Assembly (NCBI GenBank): GCA_949987565.1 | Contig: OX465104.1 | Coordinates: 6,105,248-6,169,247, forward strand | DNA length: 64,000 nt | From: Luidia sarsii | Lineage: Eukaryota; Echinodermata; Asteroidea; Paxillosida; Luidiidae | Reading direction: 5' to 3' | Shown: positions 1 through 10,470 of the stretch, piece after piece | How the letters are laid out: every line of letters starts with the position of its first letter | Numbering within the stretch: position 1 is the stretch's first letter | Notes under the pieces: generated by a model | The model's input: the letters and a program-made list of their open reading frames with translations, nothing else | Databases searched by the model: none | What the model was told of the DNA's origin: nothing | Position numbers and translations under genes: made by a program

Positions 1-250
1 CACCGAAACTATACAGAGGACGACTGAGCAATGCGCGCCATCCTGACTGCCGTTGTTGCACGGGCTGTGGGGGCAATCATCAGTCAGGCGTTCGTCCCGT
101 ATATACACACGCCAGGCACGCGGCGAGCAGAGGGCATTATAGCAACGTCGCTCGTCGGTGCAGGACGGACGTCGCCGAGCCTGCGCGATCCAAGCCAGCC
201 GTGAAATTGCAGCATTCTTCAGTCACTGGACGGTTTCTCGGCATCACGTT
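1..250. other. No gene recognised at left edge
   Basis: Mixed-composition sequence with several CG dinucleotides. I see no long frame, splice-flanked exon or repeat shared with the rest of the window. It could be the end of a gene lying outside the window. Confidence 0.4.
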
Positions 251-251
251 G

Positions 252-770
252 CCTCCCCTTTAGCCTCTCTCTATCTGGCTCTCTGAGTCACTCCCTGTCT
301 CTCAGTGCCTCCCTCTGTCCATCTGTCTGTCTCTGTCTCTGTTGCTCGGTCTCTCTGTATCTCTGTGTCTCCCTCTCTGTCGCTCTTTCTGTCTGTCTCT
401 CTGTTTCTCGCTGTCTCTTTCTGTCTCTGTGTCTCTGTGTGTCTCGCTCTGTCTCTCTGTCCCCCTTCGTCTCTGTCAGTGTCTCTCTCTGTGCCTCTGT
501 CTCTCTGTATCTGTGTCTCTGTGCCTCTGTCTCTCTGTATCTGTGTCTCTGTGCCTCTGTCTCTCTGTATCTGTGTCTCTGTGTCTCTCCGAGTCTCTCT
601 GTCTCTCCGTGTCTCTCTGTGTCTCTCTGTGTCTTCGTGTCTCTCTGTGTCTCTCTGTGTCTCTCAGTGTGTCTCTCTGTCTTCCTCTGTCTCCCTCTGT
701 CGCCCTCTATCTCTTTATCTCCGTTTTTTTCTGTCTCTCACTTTCTCTGTCTTTCCCTCTATCTTGTGTG
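252..770. repeat. Pyrimidine-rich GTCTCTCT simple repeat
   Basis: About 520 bp made almost only of C, T and G on the + strand, dominated by GTCTCTCT and TGTCTCTG. A 30-bp unit ending in TGTATCTGTGTCTCTGTG occurs about three times near 490-580. The tract gives long Ser/Leu/Val/Cys open frames in all three + frames, which are composition artefacts and not genes. Confidence 0.9.
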
Positions 771-1013
771 GGTGGCGACTGTGTAGGAAGCAGCTCTCGA
801 CAGATTGTAAGATGATACATTGAAGCACGTGCCCGCACCGAGGAAAACATCATCTCCATGTAGTAAGCATGGGGCTCATTATTCCATTCGGCATATAGCC
901 ATGACATTACCGAGCCCGTAGAAAAAGGGGAGTCATCAGGAGCGAAGTCGGCCTCCATTACATCGTGGGATCTCAGCCTCGGCCAAGGTCAACCGACTGT
1001 CTATACCGGCACC

Positions 1014-2285
1014 ATGCACGGCGTGAAAGGCGGCGACCTGCTCCGGATCTGCTCCATGTACGAGAGCTACCGACTCAGGCCCTCGCAGCGACTGCTGGGG
1101 ATGGCGGCGCCCGAAGCGGGGCCGGGGGCTACCGTGGCGGCGGCGGCGGCGGCAGCTGCGGCCGGGCCCGGGCCGCGGGGGAGCGCCGGGCAAGCGCTGC
1201 TGGAACGCCGGGCGAGACGGCTGGACTCCCGGGCCAGGGTGGAGACCTTTCACCGGAGTCGCCGACGGTCGCCCGGCAAATTGCAGATCGCGGCCGGCGG
1301 CGAGGCTGCCGGGGAAGGAGGAGGAGGAGGAGGAGGAGGAGGAGGAGGAGGAGGAGGAGGAGGAGGAGGAGGAGGAGGTGAGGCCGGGGTCGGAGGGGTC
1401 GAGGAGACGGGAGAGGAGCTGCTGACCGGCAGGCTGCGCCGGTGTCGGATCGGCGACGGGGCCAAGCCCTACAGGCACGCCGAGCCGCCCCTGATGATCA
1501 CCCCGCACCGGCTGCCTCACATCTTCAGGCCCGGCCCGGACGGACTTGCAGCGGCCGCCGGGTCCAGGCCGGACGAGGCCCGTGCCGCCTTTGGAGGCGC
1601 GAGGCGGCAGCTCCGAGCTCCGAAGGGGCCCAGGAGGGCCGAGGACGAGGAGGAGGTTGACGAGGACCGTGAGGAGGGGACAGAGAAGGACGGGGATGGG
1701 AGCGCGGTGGACGACGACGAGGCGACCGGGAGGAAGGCCGTCTCTTTCGGCGGAGCTAGGCTCGTGGACGGGCGAGGCCGGATCGTCGCTCGTGGCTGGA
1801 GCTCCGGCAGAGGTCGTACCCTGAGAGGAGCCAACTCGTTCCAACAGCAGCAGCAACAGCAGCAGCAACAACAGCCCATCTGTTGCAGCTCCGTTCGCCT
1901 GAGGTACTCCCATGCGACCGGGTGCCGACCCGGTGCTGCAGCGGCGCCCGGGACCGACTGTCCACCGCCGGACAAGACGCCGACGCCCCGCCGAGGGAGG
2001 CTCCACGTCCGCTTCGGCGGCGGCGGCCACCGCCACCGCCGCTCCAGACCCGGGCCCGCCGTTCCCTTCGACTCTGCCCAGCCCGAGTCCCGCTCCGTCT
2101 GGGCTCCCGTCAGGCCGCCGGCGGTGCCGCGACACCCGGCCCCCGGCATCCTGAAACCCGCCAACCAGTCGGCCATGATGGTCCCCACGCCGTGTTTCCC
2201 CTGCAGCCCCGAGTTCGAGCGAACCTTCAGGAGCCTGAGGGGCCACAAGAAAGCCATCGGCAATGCCGAGCAGTCGGACAAGTGA
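1014..2285 (+). CDS. Unidentified GC-rich low-complexity protein with PP1-docking-like motifs
   Basis: This 423-codon frame starts at an ATG in a good context (ACCATG) and is the longest complex frame before HSP70. The frame is open back to a TAA at 864, so an upstream exon is possible. I do not recognise the protein. It has an Ala-rich run, a 23-Gly run encoded by a GGA repeat (about 1320-1378), an acidic Asp/Glu stretch, a Gln run encoded by CAG/CAA (about 1842-1872) and an Arg/Pro-rich second half. Motifs seen are KAVSF near residue 243 and HVRF near 331, both of RVxF type, and GILK near 378, of SILK type. These are known protein phosphatase 1 docking motifs, but short motifs arise by chance in such sequence. 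The final ~45 residues are the least repetitive part. It could be one exon of a larger gene or GC-rich chance coding. The other frames here also stay open because of GC content. Confidence 0.45.
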   Translation: MHGVKGGDLLRICSMYESYRLRPSQRLLGMAAPEAGPGATVAAAAAAAAAGPGPRGSAGQALLERRARRLDSRARVETFHRSRRRSPGKLQIAAGGEAAGEGGGGGGGGGGGGGGGGGGGGGEAGVGGVEETGEELLTGRLRRCRIGDGAKPYRHAEPPLMITPHRLPHIFRPGPDGLAAAAGSRPDEARAAFGGARRQLRAPKGPRRAEDEEEVDEDREEGTEKDGDGSAVDDDEATGRKAVSFGGARLVDGRGRIVARGWSSGRGRTLRGANSFQQQQQQQQQQQPICCSSVRLRYSHATGCRPGAAAAPGTDCPPPDKTPTPRRGRLHVRFGGGGHRHRRSRPGPAVPFDSAQPESRSVWAPVRPPAVPRHPAPGILKPANQSAMMVPTPCFPCSPEFERTFRSLRGHKKAIGNAEQSDK

Positions 2286-2735
2286 TTCACCTCTTCCTTT
2301 TTCCTTCTCTTTCACCTCCCTCCTCTATTACTTGTCCCCTTCGTCCTACCACCCCTCTCTATTTCTTCTCTTCTCCTTCTCGTCCGATTTGCTTGTCAGT
2401 TTCTACCTCCTCTCCTCCTCGCCCTCTTCCTTCTTCCATACTCCTCCTCTCTCCTCTTGCTCTTGCACTTCCTCTTCCTCTCCGCTTCCATTTTAATTTT
2501 CTCCTTCTCTTCTTGTTACTCCTTTTCCTCATGTTCTTCGTCCTTTTTCTCCTCCTCTTTTTCTTTCTATTTTCTTCTTCCTTTCCCTCTTCCTATTCCT
2601 CTTCTTCCTTCTTTCCCTCCTCCTCTTCTTCCTCTTTTTCTTCCTCCTTTCCCTCCTCCTCCTCCTCCTCCTCGATTCATTTCATCACCCTCCTTTCCCC
2701 CACCTCCTTTCACCTCCTCCTTCCCCGATCTTCCA
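2286..2735. repeat. Degenerate TCC/TTC polypyrimidine tract
   Basis: About 450 bp of nearly pure C/T on the + strand (TCCTCC, TTCTTC, CTTTTT), starting right after the TGA at 2283-2285. If the upstream frame is real, this would be its 3' UTR or flank. The Ser/Leu/Phe/Pro frames within it are artefacts. Confidence 0.85.
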
Positions 2736-2821
2736 CGACGTCTTATGATTTACCCCCAAATCATTCTCTGATCCATTGAACAATCAGGGTTTCATATTCA
2801 GATAAAGAGGATGTATTATGT

Positions 2822-3013
2822 AAGGTCTCTTGTCGAAAAGATCATCGGTTGAGTGCCAGTTGAATTCATCCGACCGATAAAATTTCCCCCGGTAGAAAGC
2901 CGATTGTACTGGACTCTGGGGTGAAAAAATACACGATGGCTATCCGGTGGAAACGACATCGGACGGTTCAAATCATCTGATACCCAACCGATGATCTTAT
3001 TGACAAGAGGACT
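2822..3013. mobile_element. MITE family 'ATCATCGGTTG', copy 1
   Basis: An element of about 190 bp with imperfect terminal inverted repeats of about 28 bp containing AAAGATCATCGGTTG on the left and CAACCGATGATCTT on the right. A second copy in the opposite orientation lies at 42267-42462, and the interiors match along their whole length as reverse complements (for example CCGGTAGAAAGCCGATTGTA). No coding capacity, so a non-autonomous DNA element. Target duplications are not clear. Confidence 0.8.
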
Positions 3014-3887
3014 AACGTTATTGTCATGGAGATTTTGTGACTTGATGGTTCGTCTGTTGATATTGCGAGCGTTTTCAAACTTGATTTTCATTGTCGTGCC
3101 TGTTCGATGTTTACTGGAATTCTTCAATAGAATGTATTTCATCCCCTCCTCCGATGATGGAAAGTAAGATTATTTTGTATGCATGTATATTCTCCGGTTG
3201 TTAATTTTATGGTTCCAAAGCATGATAGGGAAGTTGGCATCCAGTGGAGCAATTATGTTTCAAGGTGGAAACGTGCTTCTATTATTACACCACACACTGA
3301 AATTGGTTACATTTCTAAAGCACAAGATAACGCAAAGTCTCAAGCAATGCACAAGTAATGATTATATTTATTCACTGCTGTACTTAATATTACTGTTTGA
3401 CATCCACGGCAACGATTCACAGTGTGCACAGTATAGTTGTGATGGCCTTATGAATAATAATATACGTTTCCATAGCGACACTCTAAATATCTGTTACGTG
3501 TACGCCAGGGTCTGTTTAGAGTTTACATAGAGGTCTATTTTCGTGAGCGAAATGAGCAGTAATTTATCTAATGCATATCCAGTTTTGCACAAAATGTATC
3601 GTTTGTTTGAAAATATATTGTTTTGTACACGAGATTAATGGTAATCTGATTTCATCTTCTATTGTTTAGAGAATTCTTTTATTCTAAAAGGCTATTTTTT
3701 TTTCTTTCATTGTGTATTGTGACAAAGACTGTGCACGGCTGTGATAGATCAGAAACAATCGCAGGAGTCTAAAAATCCAAAAGGAACTCAGATAATGATG
3801 ACGATAAAATAAGGCATTACGATCGTGGTACGGGAGGTAAACACGACTGTCTAGCGTACATGGGTTCGTGTTACAGGCTGGTAAAGA
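3014..3887. other. AT-rich intergenic DNA, nothing recognised
   Basis: AT-rich sequence without a convincing exon or a repeat shared with the rest of the window. A 115-codon frame at 3183-3530 has no recognisable domain and looks like chance. Confidence 0.5.
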
Positions 3888-4103
3888 ATTGTAAGAAGTT
3901 CAAATAAGACTTAAGGCTTTGCATGGTGGGTGAATCAATATAGGAAGGTTGGGGTGACACCATGTATCAGGTCTCTTAAAGGAAGAGGTATGGTTCTGAA
4001 AAGAACCTGAGGGTAACTCTCAGGTTCTTTTCAGAACCATACCTCTTCCTTTAAGAGACCTGATACATGGTGTCACCTCAAACCTTCCTATATTGTAAGA
4101 AGT
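3888..4103. mobile_element. Foldback element GTGACACCATGT family, copy A, with flanking 13-bp direct repeat
   Basis: The core at 3937-4094 is a nearly perfect hairpin: two arms of about 76 bp (GTGACACCATGTATCAGG and its complement) around a 5-bp centre. A short asymmetric lead (AATAAGACTTAAGGC, from 3902) precedes the left arm. ATTGTAAGAAGTT is present on both sides (3888-3900 and 4091-4103), as expected of a target-site duplication. Copy C at 23462-23742 has the same lead and a similarly long flanking repeat. No coding capacity. Confidence 0.85.
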
Positions 4104-5997
4104 TTACCTTTATTTTTGGCATCATCTGTTATTCCAAGATGTACGACAACATAAAGCTGGAAAATGATCCAGAGTGGATAATGATTGATATGCTAATTGC
4201 TCCCTCGTTGTGCCCGCCTTAAAGGCACTGTGTTTGTACTTGGCCGTCCCCTCTCGGGATTAGGTTACCAGCGAACATAAAGCATGAGCCTAGCCATGCC
4301 GCCGCCTATTAACGACCGAGGAAATCACTTCCGCCCAGCTAATTGCACGGAGGATGCTCCCTGCCCTATAGCTGTTTGTGTCGGTGTGTGTAGTTCAATA
4401 CAAATATATCACACGAGGGACCATTTCCTTGCCTGATCGATCAACTCCTTGTGCATTAAATTTATACAACCGAACAAGAAAAGATTAAAAACAAAATTGC
4501 TACTATTTCAGCCGCATTCACTTTCCTGGGTATAGAAAATGTCCCTTTTATATAATTATAACACAATTTGCGACGGATTCTTAGCCATCAAAAATGTCCC
4601 GTTTTTGAGTTATTTCCAATTACCAGTTTCGTGAAAACCTTGTGTGGAGACCTTTATACACCTTTACAATTTCCCTGTGGAGACCTATTCAACCTATTGG
4701 ACTAGGTCTCCACAAGGCACTAGATTCGCGCCCAGTGAACAAAGCAATGTCTCCACAAGGATTAAGTGAGTATGTGCGACTCTGATGTGTGTTGACACGA
4801 ACGTCAGAATATTGTTTTACTGCAGGCTATCAGGTATTTTAAATTAAAGTCTATAGTTAAAAAAAAACGTTGAGCAAAAGTGTTGAGTAAAACCGTTTGC
4901 CATGCCCAGTACGTTGTCAGGTTTGATTTTTGAGATTTTTGCGAGTTTGATTTTGTTTTACAGTGCAGCAAGTACCGGTAGCATTGCCCGAGGCGGTCTC
5001 TCCGGTATACGGCAGCACTGGGCAGAGATCCAGGCTATTATACGCACGCGCACCACGACACAACAGCACTATACCACACCGGTGTCACGTGCTCAGCTGT
5101 CCGGCGTGCTCAACTGTCCGGGCAAAACGGACATGTGAGCGCCAGTATTCTAATGGTGGTATAATGACATGCACTGAATCACAGGATGGCATCTGGGTTG
5201 CCCAGTGGTATAGGCCTATAGGATAGATGGCACACAACGGGGCTCTCATTCCTTGCCCATCTGTATAATGGCATGCCATTATACGCCGAGGCGAGCTGAC
5301 CCAAATACAACAGACTGTACCAAATGGGTAGCTTTGACCGTCGGATCGTCATCAGGGGGCGACGCAGTGTCTTCGCACAGAAGCAATTAAGCGATCGTGG
5401 ACGCGCTGTTTCTTGTATAGTAACAGCTACTAACCTCTCAGCTGCATGTGCAGTCGTTAATTCGAATTGCACCATTATTATGCATGTAGCCTATATACAT
5501 CATGTTCTGTCTTCACCGATACACCAGCTGATGCTACGGCTCATGCTTCTTCTTCTTCTTGCTTATAGGAGGCAAGCAGAAATTAGAGGTGCTGCTGTCT
5601 CAAGTTATTGTCGTTCGCCTGGGCTCAATCAGAAGAGCTAGACCAGTTTACCAGGGCCCGTCACCAACTAGGAGGTCGGCAATCTCTCCTTTTTTTTTCA
5701 AAAGCTGAAAACACAGGCTGTGATGTTATTGGAAATGAACGTGGGGAGGGTTTTTGTTGTTGTTGTATTTTTTGCAAAGTGCGATCTTCCGAACCGAAGG
5801 CAAAAGCCTGGCGTTTGTACGCCTTGCACTTTAAGAAAATGGATGAAAATAGAAAATAGAAGGGAAGTCTGAAGCTGAGCCTAAGCCGGCTTTCGGAAAA
5901 GGCCGCGGGGGGCTTTCACGTCATTTTTGTCCGATCTCGTGCGTGCATTTCAATCGCGTCGCGAACTCGTCCCCGGGAGCTTTTTTTTCCACCCCCA
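4104..5997. other. Intergenic; one small foldback, otherwise nothing recognised
   Basis: No gene identified. Around 4645-4765, GTGGAGACCT occurs twice and its complement AGGTCTCCAC / GTCTCCACAAGG twice, forming a small inverted-repeat cluster. An exon-like segment at 4963-5137 is bounded by TTTTGTTTTACAG and ACATGTGAGC but encodes nothing I recognise. Confidence 0.45.
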
Positions 5998-6472
5998 GTA
6001 TATAACTTACAAAGACGCACGTGCCCGTCCCGTCACACGTCGTATATCATAGTCTGCCTGTGAGAAAGGCTGCGTCTGTCTCATATATCTGGATATGTTT
6101 TGTACCGACGAGTGCTTCACCTCCAGTTCACCACTGCTTACGTGCATGAGACACTATACTCCATCAGTCATTCGTACGAGTTCACGGAACGCATCATTTT
6201 GTAAACGCACGCGCGTTTTTGCCCCTTGGATAACTACAAAGACGCACCTTTCCAACTTGTCACGCGTCGTATAGGCCTATAATACTTTGCACGTGAGAGA
6301 GTTTCTGTTACAGCGTGGCACGTTCATAAAGTCTCATTCTTTCCTGGAGATGTCTTGCCACCGAGTGCTCCATCTCCAGTTCACCGCTGTTATACATGTG
6401 TGAGGCACCAGGGCACTCGATCAGTCACTGTATGAGTTCACGGCACGCGCCGTTCAGTGTATAAACGCACGA
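5998..6472. repeat. Diverged tandem duplication, ~235-bp unit
   Basis: 5998-6221 and 6230-6472 align in order: ACAAAGACGCAC, GTCACRCGTCGTATA, CCGAGTGCTYCAYCTCCAGTTC, TTCACGGMACGC and finally TAAACGCACG. The second unit also forms the start of the left arm of the 920-bp palindrome, so it existed before or alongside the inverted duplication. Confidence 0.75.
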
Positions 6473-7222
6473 GCTTACGTAGCGGCAGTTACGTCATCTT
6501 GATGGAATTAGGCGCAAGCAAAACTCTGATTTCTGGCGCCAACTCGTGTCATCAGCGGTGAACTGTCTGATAATCATCTCACTCGGAGCAAGGATTTTGA
6601 ACGCCTAAAAAGCTATCCAACAGAAGATGTCAGTATATAGGTCAATTACCTGGCTTTTTTATTAATTGGTTTGCGGTAACACCATGTGTATCATCTCTTT
6701 TGAGACTGACTGTGGCTCTGAAAAGAGCCGGTGACTCAACGTTTCGAGCAGTGTGTACTCTGCTCGTCGTCAGGAGACTGCTGGATTCCAACTATCATCA
6801 GGGGTTTTGTTGATTCACCGGCTCTTTTCAGAGCCACAGTCAGTCTCAAAAGAGATGATACACATGGTGTCACCGCAAACCAATTAATAAAAAAAGCCAG
6901 GTAATTGACCTAAACTGACATCTTCAGTAGGATAGCTTTTAAGGCGTTCAAAATCCTTGCTCCGATTGCGGTAATTATCAGACAGTTCACCGCTGATGAC
7001 ACGAGTTGGCGCCAGAAATCAGAGTTTTGCCTGCTCCTAATTTCATCACCTGCTCCTGCGTTTATACACTGAACGGCGCGTTCCGTGAACTCATACAGTG
7101 ACTGATCGAGTGCCCTGGTGCCTCACGTGTATATCAGCGGTGAACTGGAGATGGAGCACTCGGTGGCAAGACATCTCCAGGAAAGAATGAGACGTTCTGA
7201 ACGTGCCACCTTATAACAGAAG
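6303..7222. repeat. ~920-bp palindrome centred on a foldback element
   Basis: The left arm (about 6303-6785) and right arm (about 6790-7222) are reverse complements with few differences. Left: CTTTCCTGGAGATGTCTTGCC at 6350. Right: GGCAAGACATCTCCAGGAAAG near 7167. The centre (about 6665-6880) is copy B of the GTGACACCATGT foldback family, with AGAGCCGGTGA and its complement. Unlike the other family members, the symmetry runs far into single-copy flanks, so this looks like an inverted duplication grown around a hairpin. No coding frame. Confidence 0.88.
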
Positions 7223-8093
7223 TCTTTTCTTTTCTACCTGGCTTTTCTAAACGAGGTTCAATGAGCTCGGTAGACCGCGTGGCCTTGCTTAATAATCAAC
7301 GAAGAAGCACAGTTGCTGTATACCATTCATAAAGTGTACTATATTTTGATGCGCACTGTATAGCATAATGTGTATTTTATATTTTTTTTCATTTCTCTTA
7401 CAAATATGAGGCAGGCCAAATCGGTGTTCAGAAAGCCGTTTTTCCACGCTAACGCCGATTCTGAGTGTTTATATAATGGAACTGATGTACCGAGTATTAC
7501 ACAGGCATGACATGTCAGTTTTCCAATTCACAAAATTAGAAAACATCCTGCAATGGATCAAACCAACGGCCAACCGGTGTGGCATTATTTGACATTTTTA
7601 TTTTATTTTTAGAGGCAGGCATATTGCTGTATACCAAGCACTCGAAGCACTCACCATTTCGCTCAACGCGAATATTATATAGGGCTTGCAAATTGGCTTG
7701 TGCGCTCCGACGTCTATTTTCATGAACTCCTTTTTTTTAGGGGGGAAACGAAATGAAGGTAAAAAGGTTTTTGAAAATGTCACCGCTAATTGCGAGTAGT
7801 GGTTGGGCGCGTGCGTGCGTGTGCGTGAACACGGCCTTTGAAATTATACGCGAGCAGGCTGGTGAACGAAATGGCGTCCCAAACGGACCGTGCAGGATGC
7901 ACGGTAAACGGAACGGCGGCCACTCGACCTCCTATGTACTATACATGTACTTACTGTAGCCCTCGATGCAGCGCGCCGCAACATGCCGCCCCAGTTGACG
8001 AAGCTGAAGATCACTGTCAACACGGACTTGTGTCTGGGTACATTGTGTCGGTGGTATGGTGGCCGGGTATATAGTGGGCATGGGAGGCTGGGA
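7223..8093. other. Intergenic, nothing recognised
   Basis: AT-rich until about 7750, then a short G/C- and CG-richer patch (7800-8060). Small frames here have no recognisable domain. Confidence 0.45.
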
Positions 8094-8102
8094 TATTCAA
8101 AA

Positions 8103-8285
8103 CGCAGTAGCTGTTGTTACGGCAGTCGTCCGTGTGGTTCCCTGACTTGATTGTATTTCGTCAGCATTGCAGGCTGGTTGAACCGGTCTGTTAGCTGATA
8201 GTCTGGTTCCAAGAGCTAAACCTCCTGACAAATACTGTGAAGTCAGGGAACCACACGGACGACTGCCGTAACAACAGCCACCGCG
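8103..8285. mobile_element. Mutator-like hairpin MITE, copy 1
   Basis: A 183-bp element whose ends CGCAGTAGCTGTTGTTACGG and CCGTAACAACAGCCACCGCG are inverted repeats extending over about 45 bp. It is flanked by the 9-bp direct repeat TATTCAAAA (8094-8102 and 8286-8294). Near-identical copies lie at 30047-30229 and 61649-61831. Long inverted repeats with 9-bp duplications are typical of Mutator-like elements; the superfamily is inferred. Confidence 0.9.
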
Positions 8286-8535
8286 TATTCAAAAAGACCC
8301 TGCCGTGCTCTTGATGCGTGGTGCTGGGCGTGGCGATTGATTGAGAGCCCGGGGTGACTAAAAGCTGGCGTGGGTCAGTGGGGGTCACAGCCAATAAACG
8401 GTTGGGCTGTTTCTGCTTGGTTAGGTGATGTGGACCCCCCCCCAAAAAAAAAAAATGCGCATGACGGTTTCATAGACAACTCTATTTTGGGAAGGAGGTT
8501 CATCCAACAACCGTTTGCCGTGGCATTTGTGTTTC

Positions 8536-8893
8536 AGGCCCAATACAACATTGGGAAGACCGGAAAACATCTATGTCCACAGATTTCTACCTAATTTACA
8601 CAGTGTGTAGATGGTCATGATAGAATCCTCATGTTGAAATCTTACGGTCTGGGATGCTGTACTTCTCGAGCAATCCTCACTCAAACATCGTTTATTACTC
8701 GCGAGTAATAAACTATTTATTACACTACAAAACGGTGCGAAAACCGTGACGGTTTTTTGCCTTTAGTTCTACTTTCTCAGATTACTATTTTGAGCTAAAA
8801 CCTTTGCAGGATTGCTTTTTTGGAATGTTTAATGGTTTATCACAAACTGTGGCAATCCTTTGACTTTTACCAATGTTGTATAGGGCCTTTAAA
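8536..8893. mobile_element. MITE family 'GGCCCAATACAACATTGG', copy 1
   Basis: An element of about 358 bp. The left end AGGCCCAATACAACATTGG is complementary to the right end CCAATGTTGTATAGGGCCTTT. Copies at 11871-12255 and 17604-17950 share the interior (GAAATCTTACGGTCTGGGATGCTG). It has no coding capacity. Confidence 0.88.
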
Positions 8894-10138
8894 GCTTATA
8901 AGGGACGCCAGGGGAGCGGGTATACGGTTGGTGTACGTTGGAGGTCACCAACCAAGACATGCTTCGCACGGTTGTTTGTGGTTGCCTTGATGCTGTGAAC
9001 AGTTTGTACACTGCACCAATCCCAGTGCAGTTCTTACCCAATGGAAGTTATATCGGAGGGAAATCTTGGGTGGACCAGCGGTGAAGCCACAACTTTTCCG
9101 TTTTACCGCTCCCACTGCACATACACGCACACGCGGTGCGCTCTATTACCTTTACCCGGGTCTACCCCGGTCGTGCCGCGACTGGCTCGGACGTCACAAC
9201 ACCCCCTCACCTGGCCAGCCTTAAAGCAGGGTCACTCTGGGACAACCGGGGTCCATATACGCCCGGGGAAGCTAATCGTGCGCACCTTTGCAATCATACC
9301 TGACACCACCGACGCCACCAGTGACGCAAAACGACACTGCGCGAGGCTTGGAGAGGTGAATAGAGGTTGCCATCAGCCGAGGGTCCGCTTGTATTCGGTG
9401 TAATTCCGGCAAGTGGCCGTCCGAATAACCTACCTATATATATACACACGCCCAAAGCAAACGTCAGCACATGGAAGTAGGCCTATACGATTGATTTAAC
9501 CCTAGTCAGTAGTCACAGGCCGCTTACGAAGGTCTACGGGCGTCGGTCATATTTGTCTATACCATTTTAATTTCACAGGCATCTATAGGAACAGGCGTTT
9601 GGCGCCACGGTGAATGTTCTTGGTGAGTATTCGGTGCTTTACGAGCCACCAAGCCTTGATTTTAAGGGGACAAACCACAGCCTTGATTTTCAGGGGTTGT
9701 CAGACGGAGAAGAAGCCTGAGCCCGAGCCTGGTCCATGGATTGGTAAAGGGCCACACCAAAGCCGGAGTGAGTCGGAATGCCGTCGGTATGAAAATTCTT
9801 TGAATAATTATACCAACTGCATTCGGTAAAAAAAAATCGCACATTGTTCTAACTATATATCTGTATGTGTACATTGCTGTGACATGAACCGGTAAATTGT
9901 TTATCGCAGGAAAATAACATTATAAGATAAAATACAACATCAACTATCGACGATTTTTTCTTTCTTCTTGACAATTCATAATAGGCCAAACGTCGTTTTG
10001 GGGTCCTTAAGCTTATAATGATCCCATGATTTGCAGCCAAAAACCACAAAATGTGGTCATAAGTAAGACCAAGAGATAAATAGAAACCCACAAGTTGGCG
10101 CAATGTCATGATTATAGCTTCCTTATGTCCGTAGAACT
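8894..10138. other. Intergenic, nothing recognised
   Basis: The frame at 9041-9403 (120 codons) shows no domain or codon signature and overlaps an opposite frame of similar quality. I see no shared repeat and no splice-flanked exon. Confidence 0.4.
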
Positions 10139-10470
10139 GTTGCGTTATTTCGCAAATGTTTTGCGTTATTTCGCAAAGCTATTGCGTTATTTCGCAAAGA
10201 TATTGCGTTATTTCGCAAATCTGTTGCGTTATTTCGCAAAGATATTGCGTTATTTCGCAAAGATATTGCGTTATTTCACAAAGATATTGCGTTATTTCGC
10301 AAAGCTTTTGCGTTATTTCGCAAAGCTTTTGCGTTATTTCGCAAAGCTTTTGCGTTATTTCGCAAAGCTATTGCGTTATTTCGCAAATCTATTGCGTTAT
10401 TTTGCAAAGATATTGCGTTATTTCGCAAAGCTATTGCGTTATTTTGCGAAGCTTTTGGGTTATTTCGCAA
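10139..10470. repeat. 21-bp minisatellite, ~16 copies (TTGCGTTATTTCGCAAAGATA)
   Basis: Each unit carries a small inverted repeat, TTGCG-TTATTT-CGCAA, followed by a variable 5-mer such as AGCTA, AGATA, AGCTT or ATCTG. Because 21 is a multiple of 3, the array stays open in several frames (Leu-Arg-Tyr-Phe-Ala-Lys-Leu repeats on +). These are artefacts of the period and not evidence for a protein. Confidence 0.95.

Noticed and set aside
4902..5226. Possible exon (acceptor TTTTGTTTTACAG, donor ACAT|GTGAGC)
   Set aside because: Plausible splice edges but no recognisable peptide and no partner exons nearby; could belong to a non-coding RNA.
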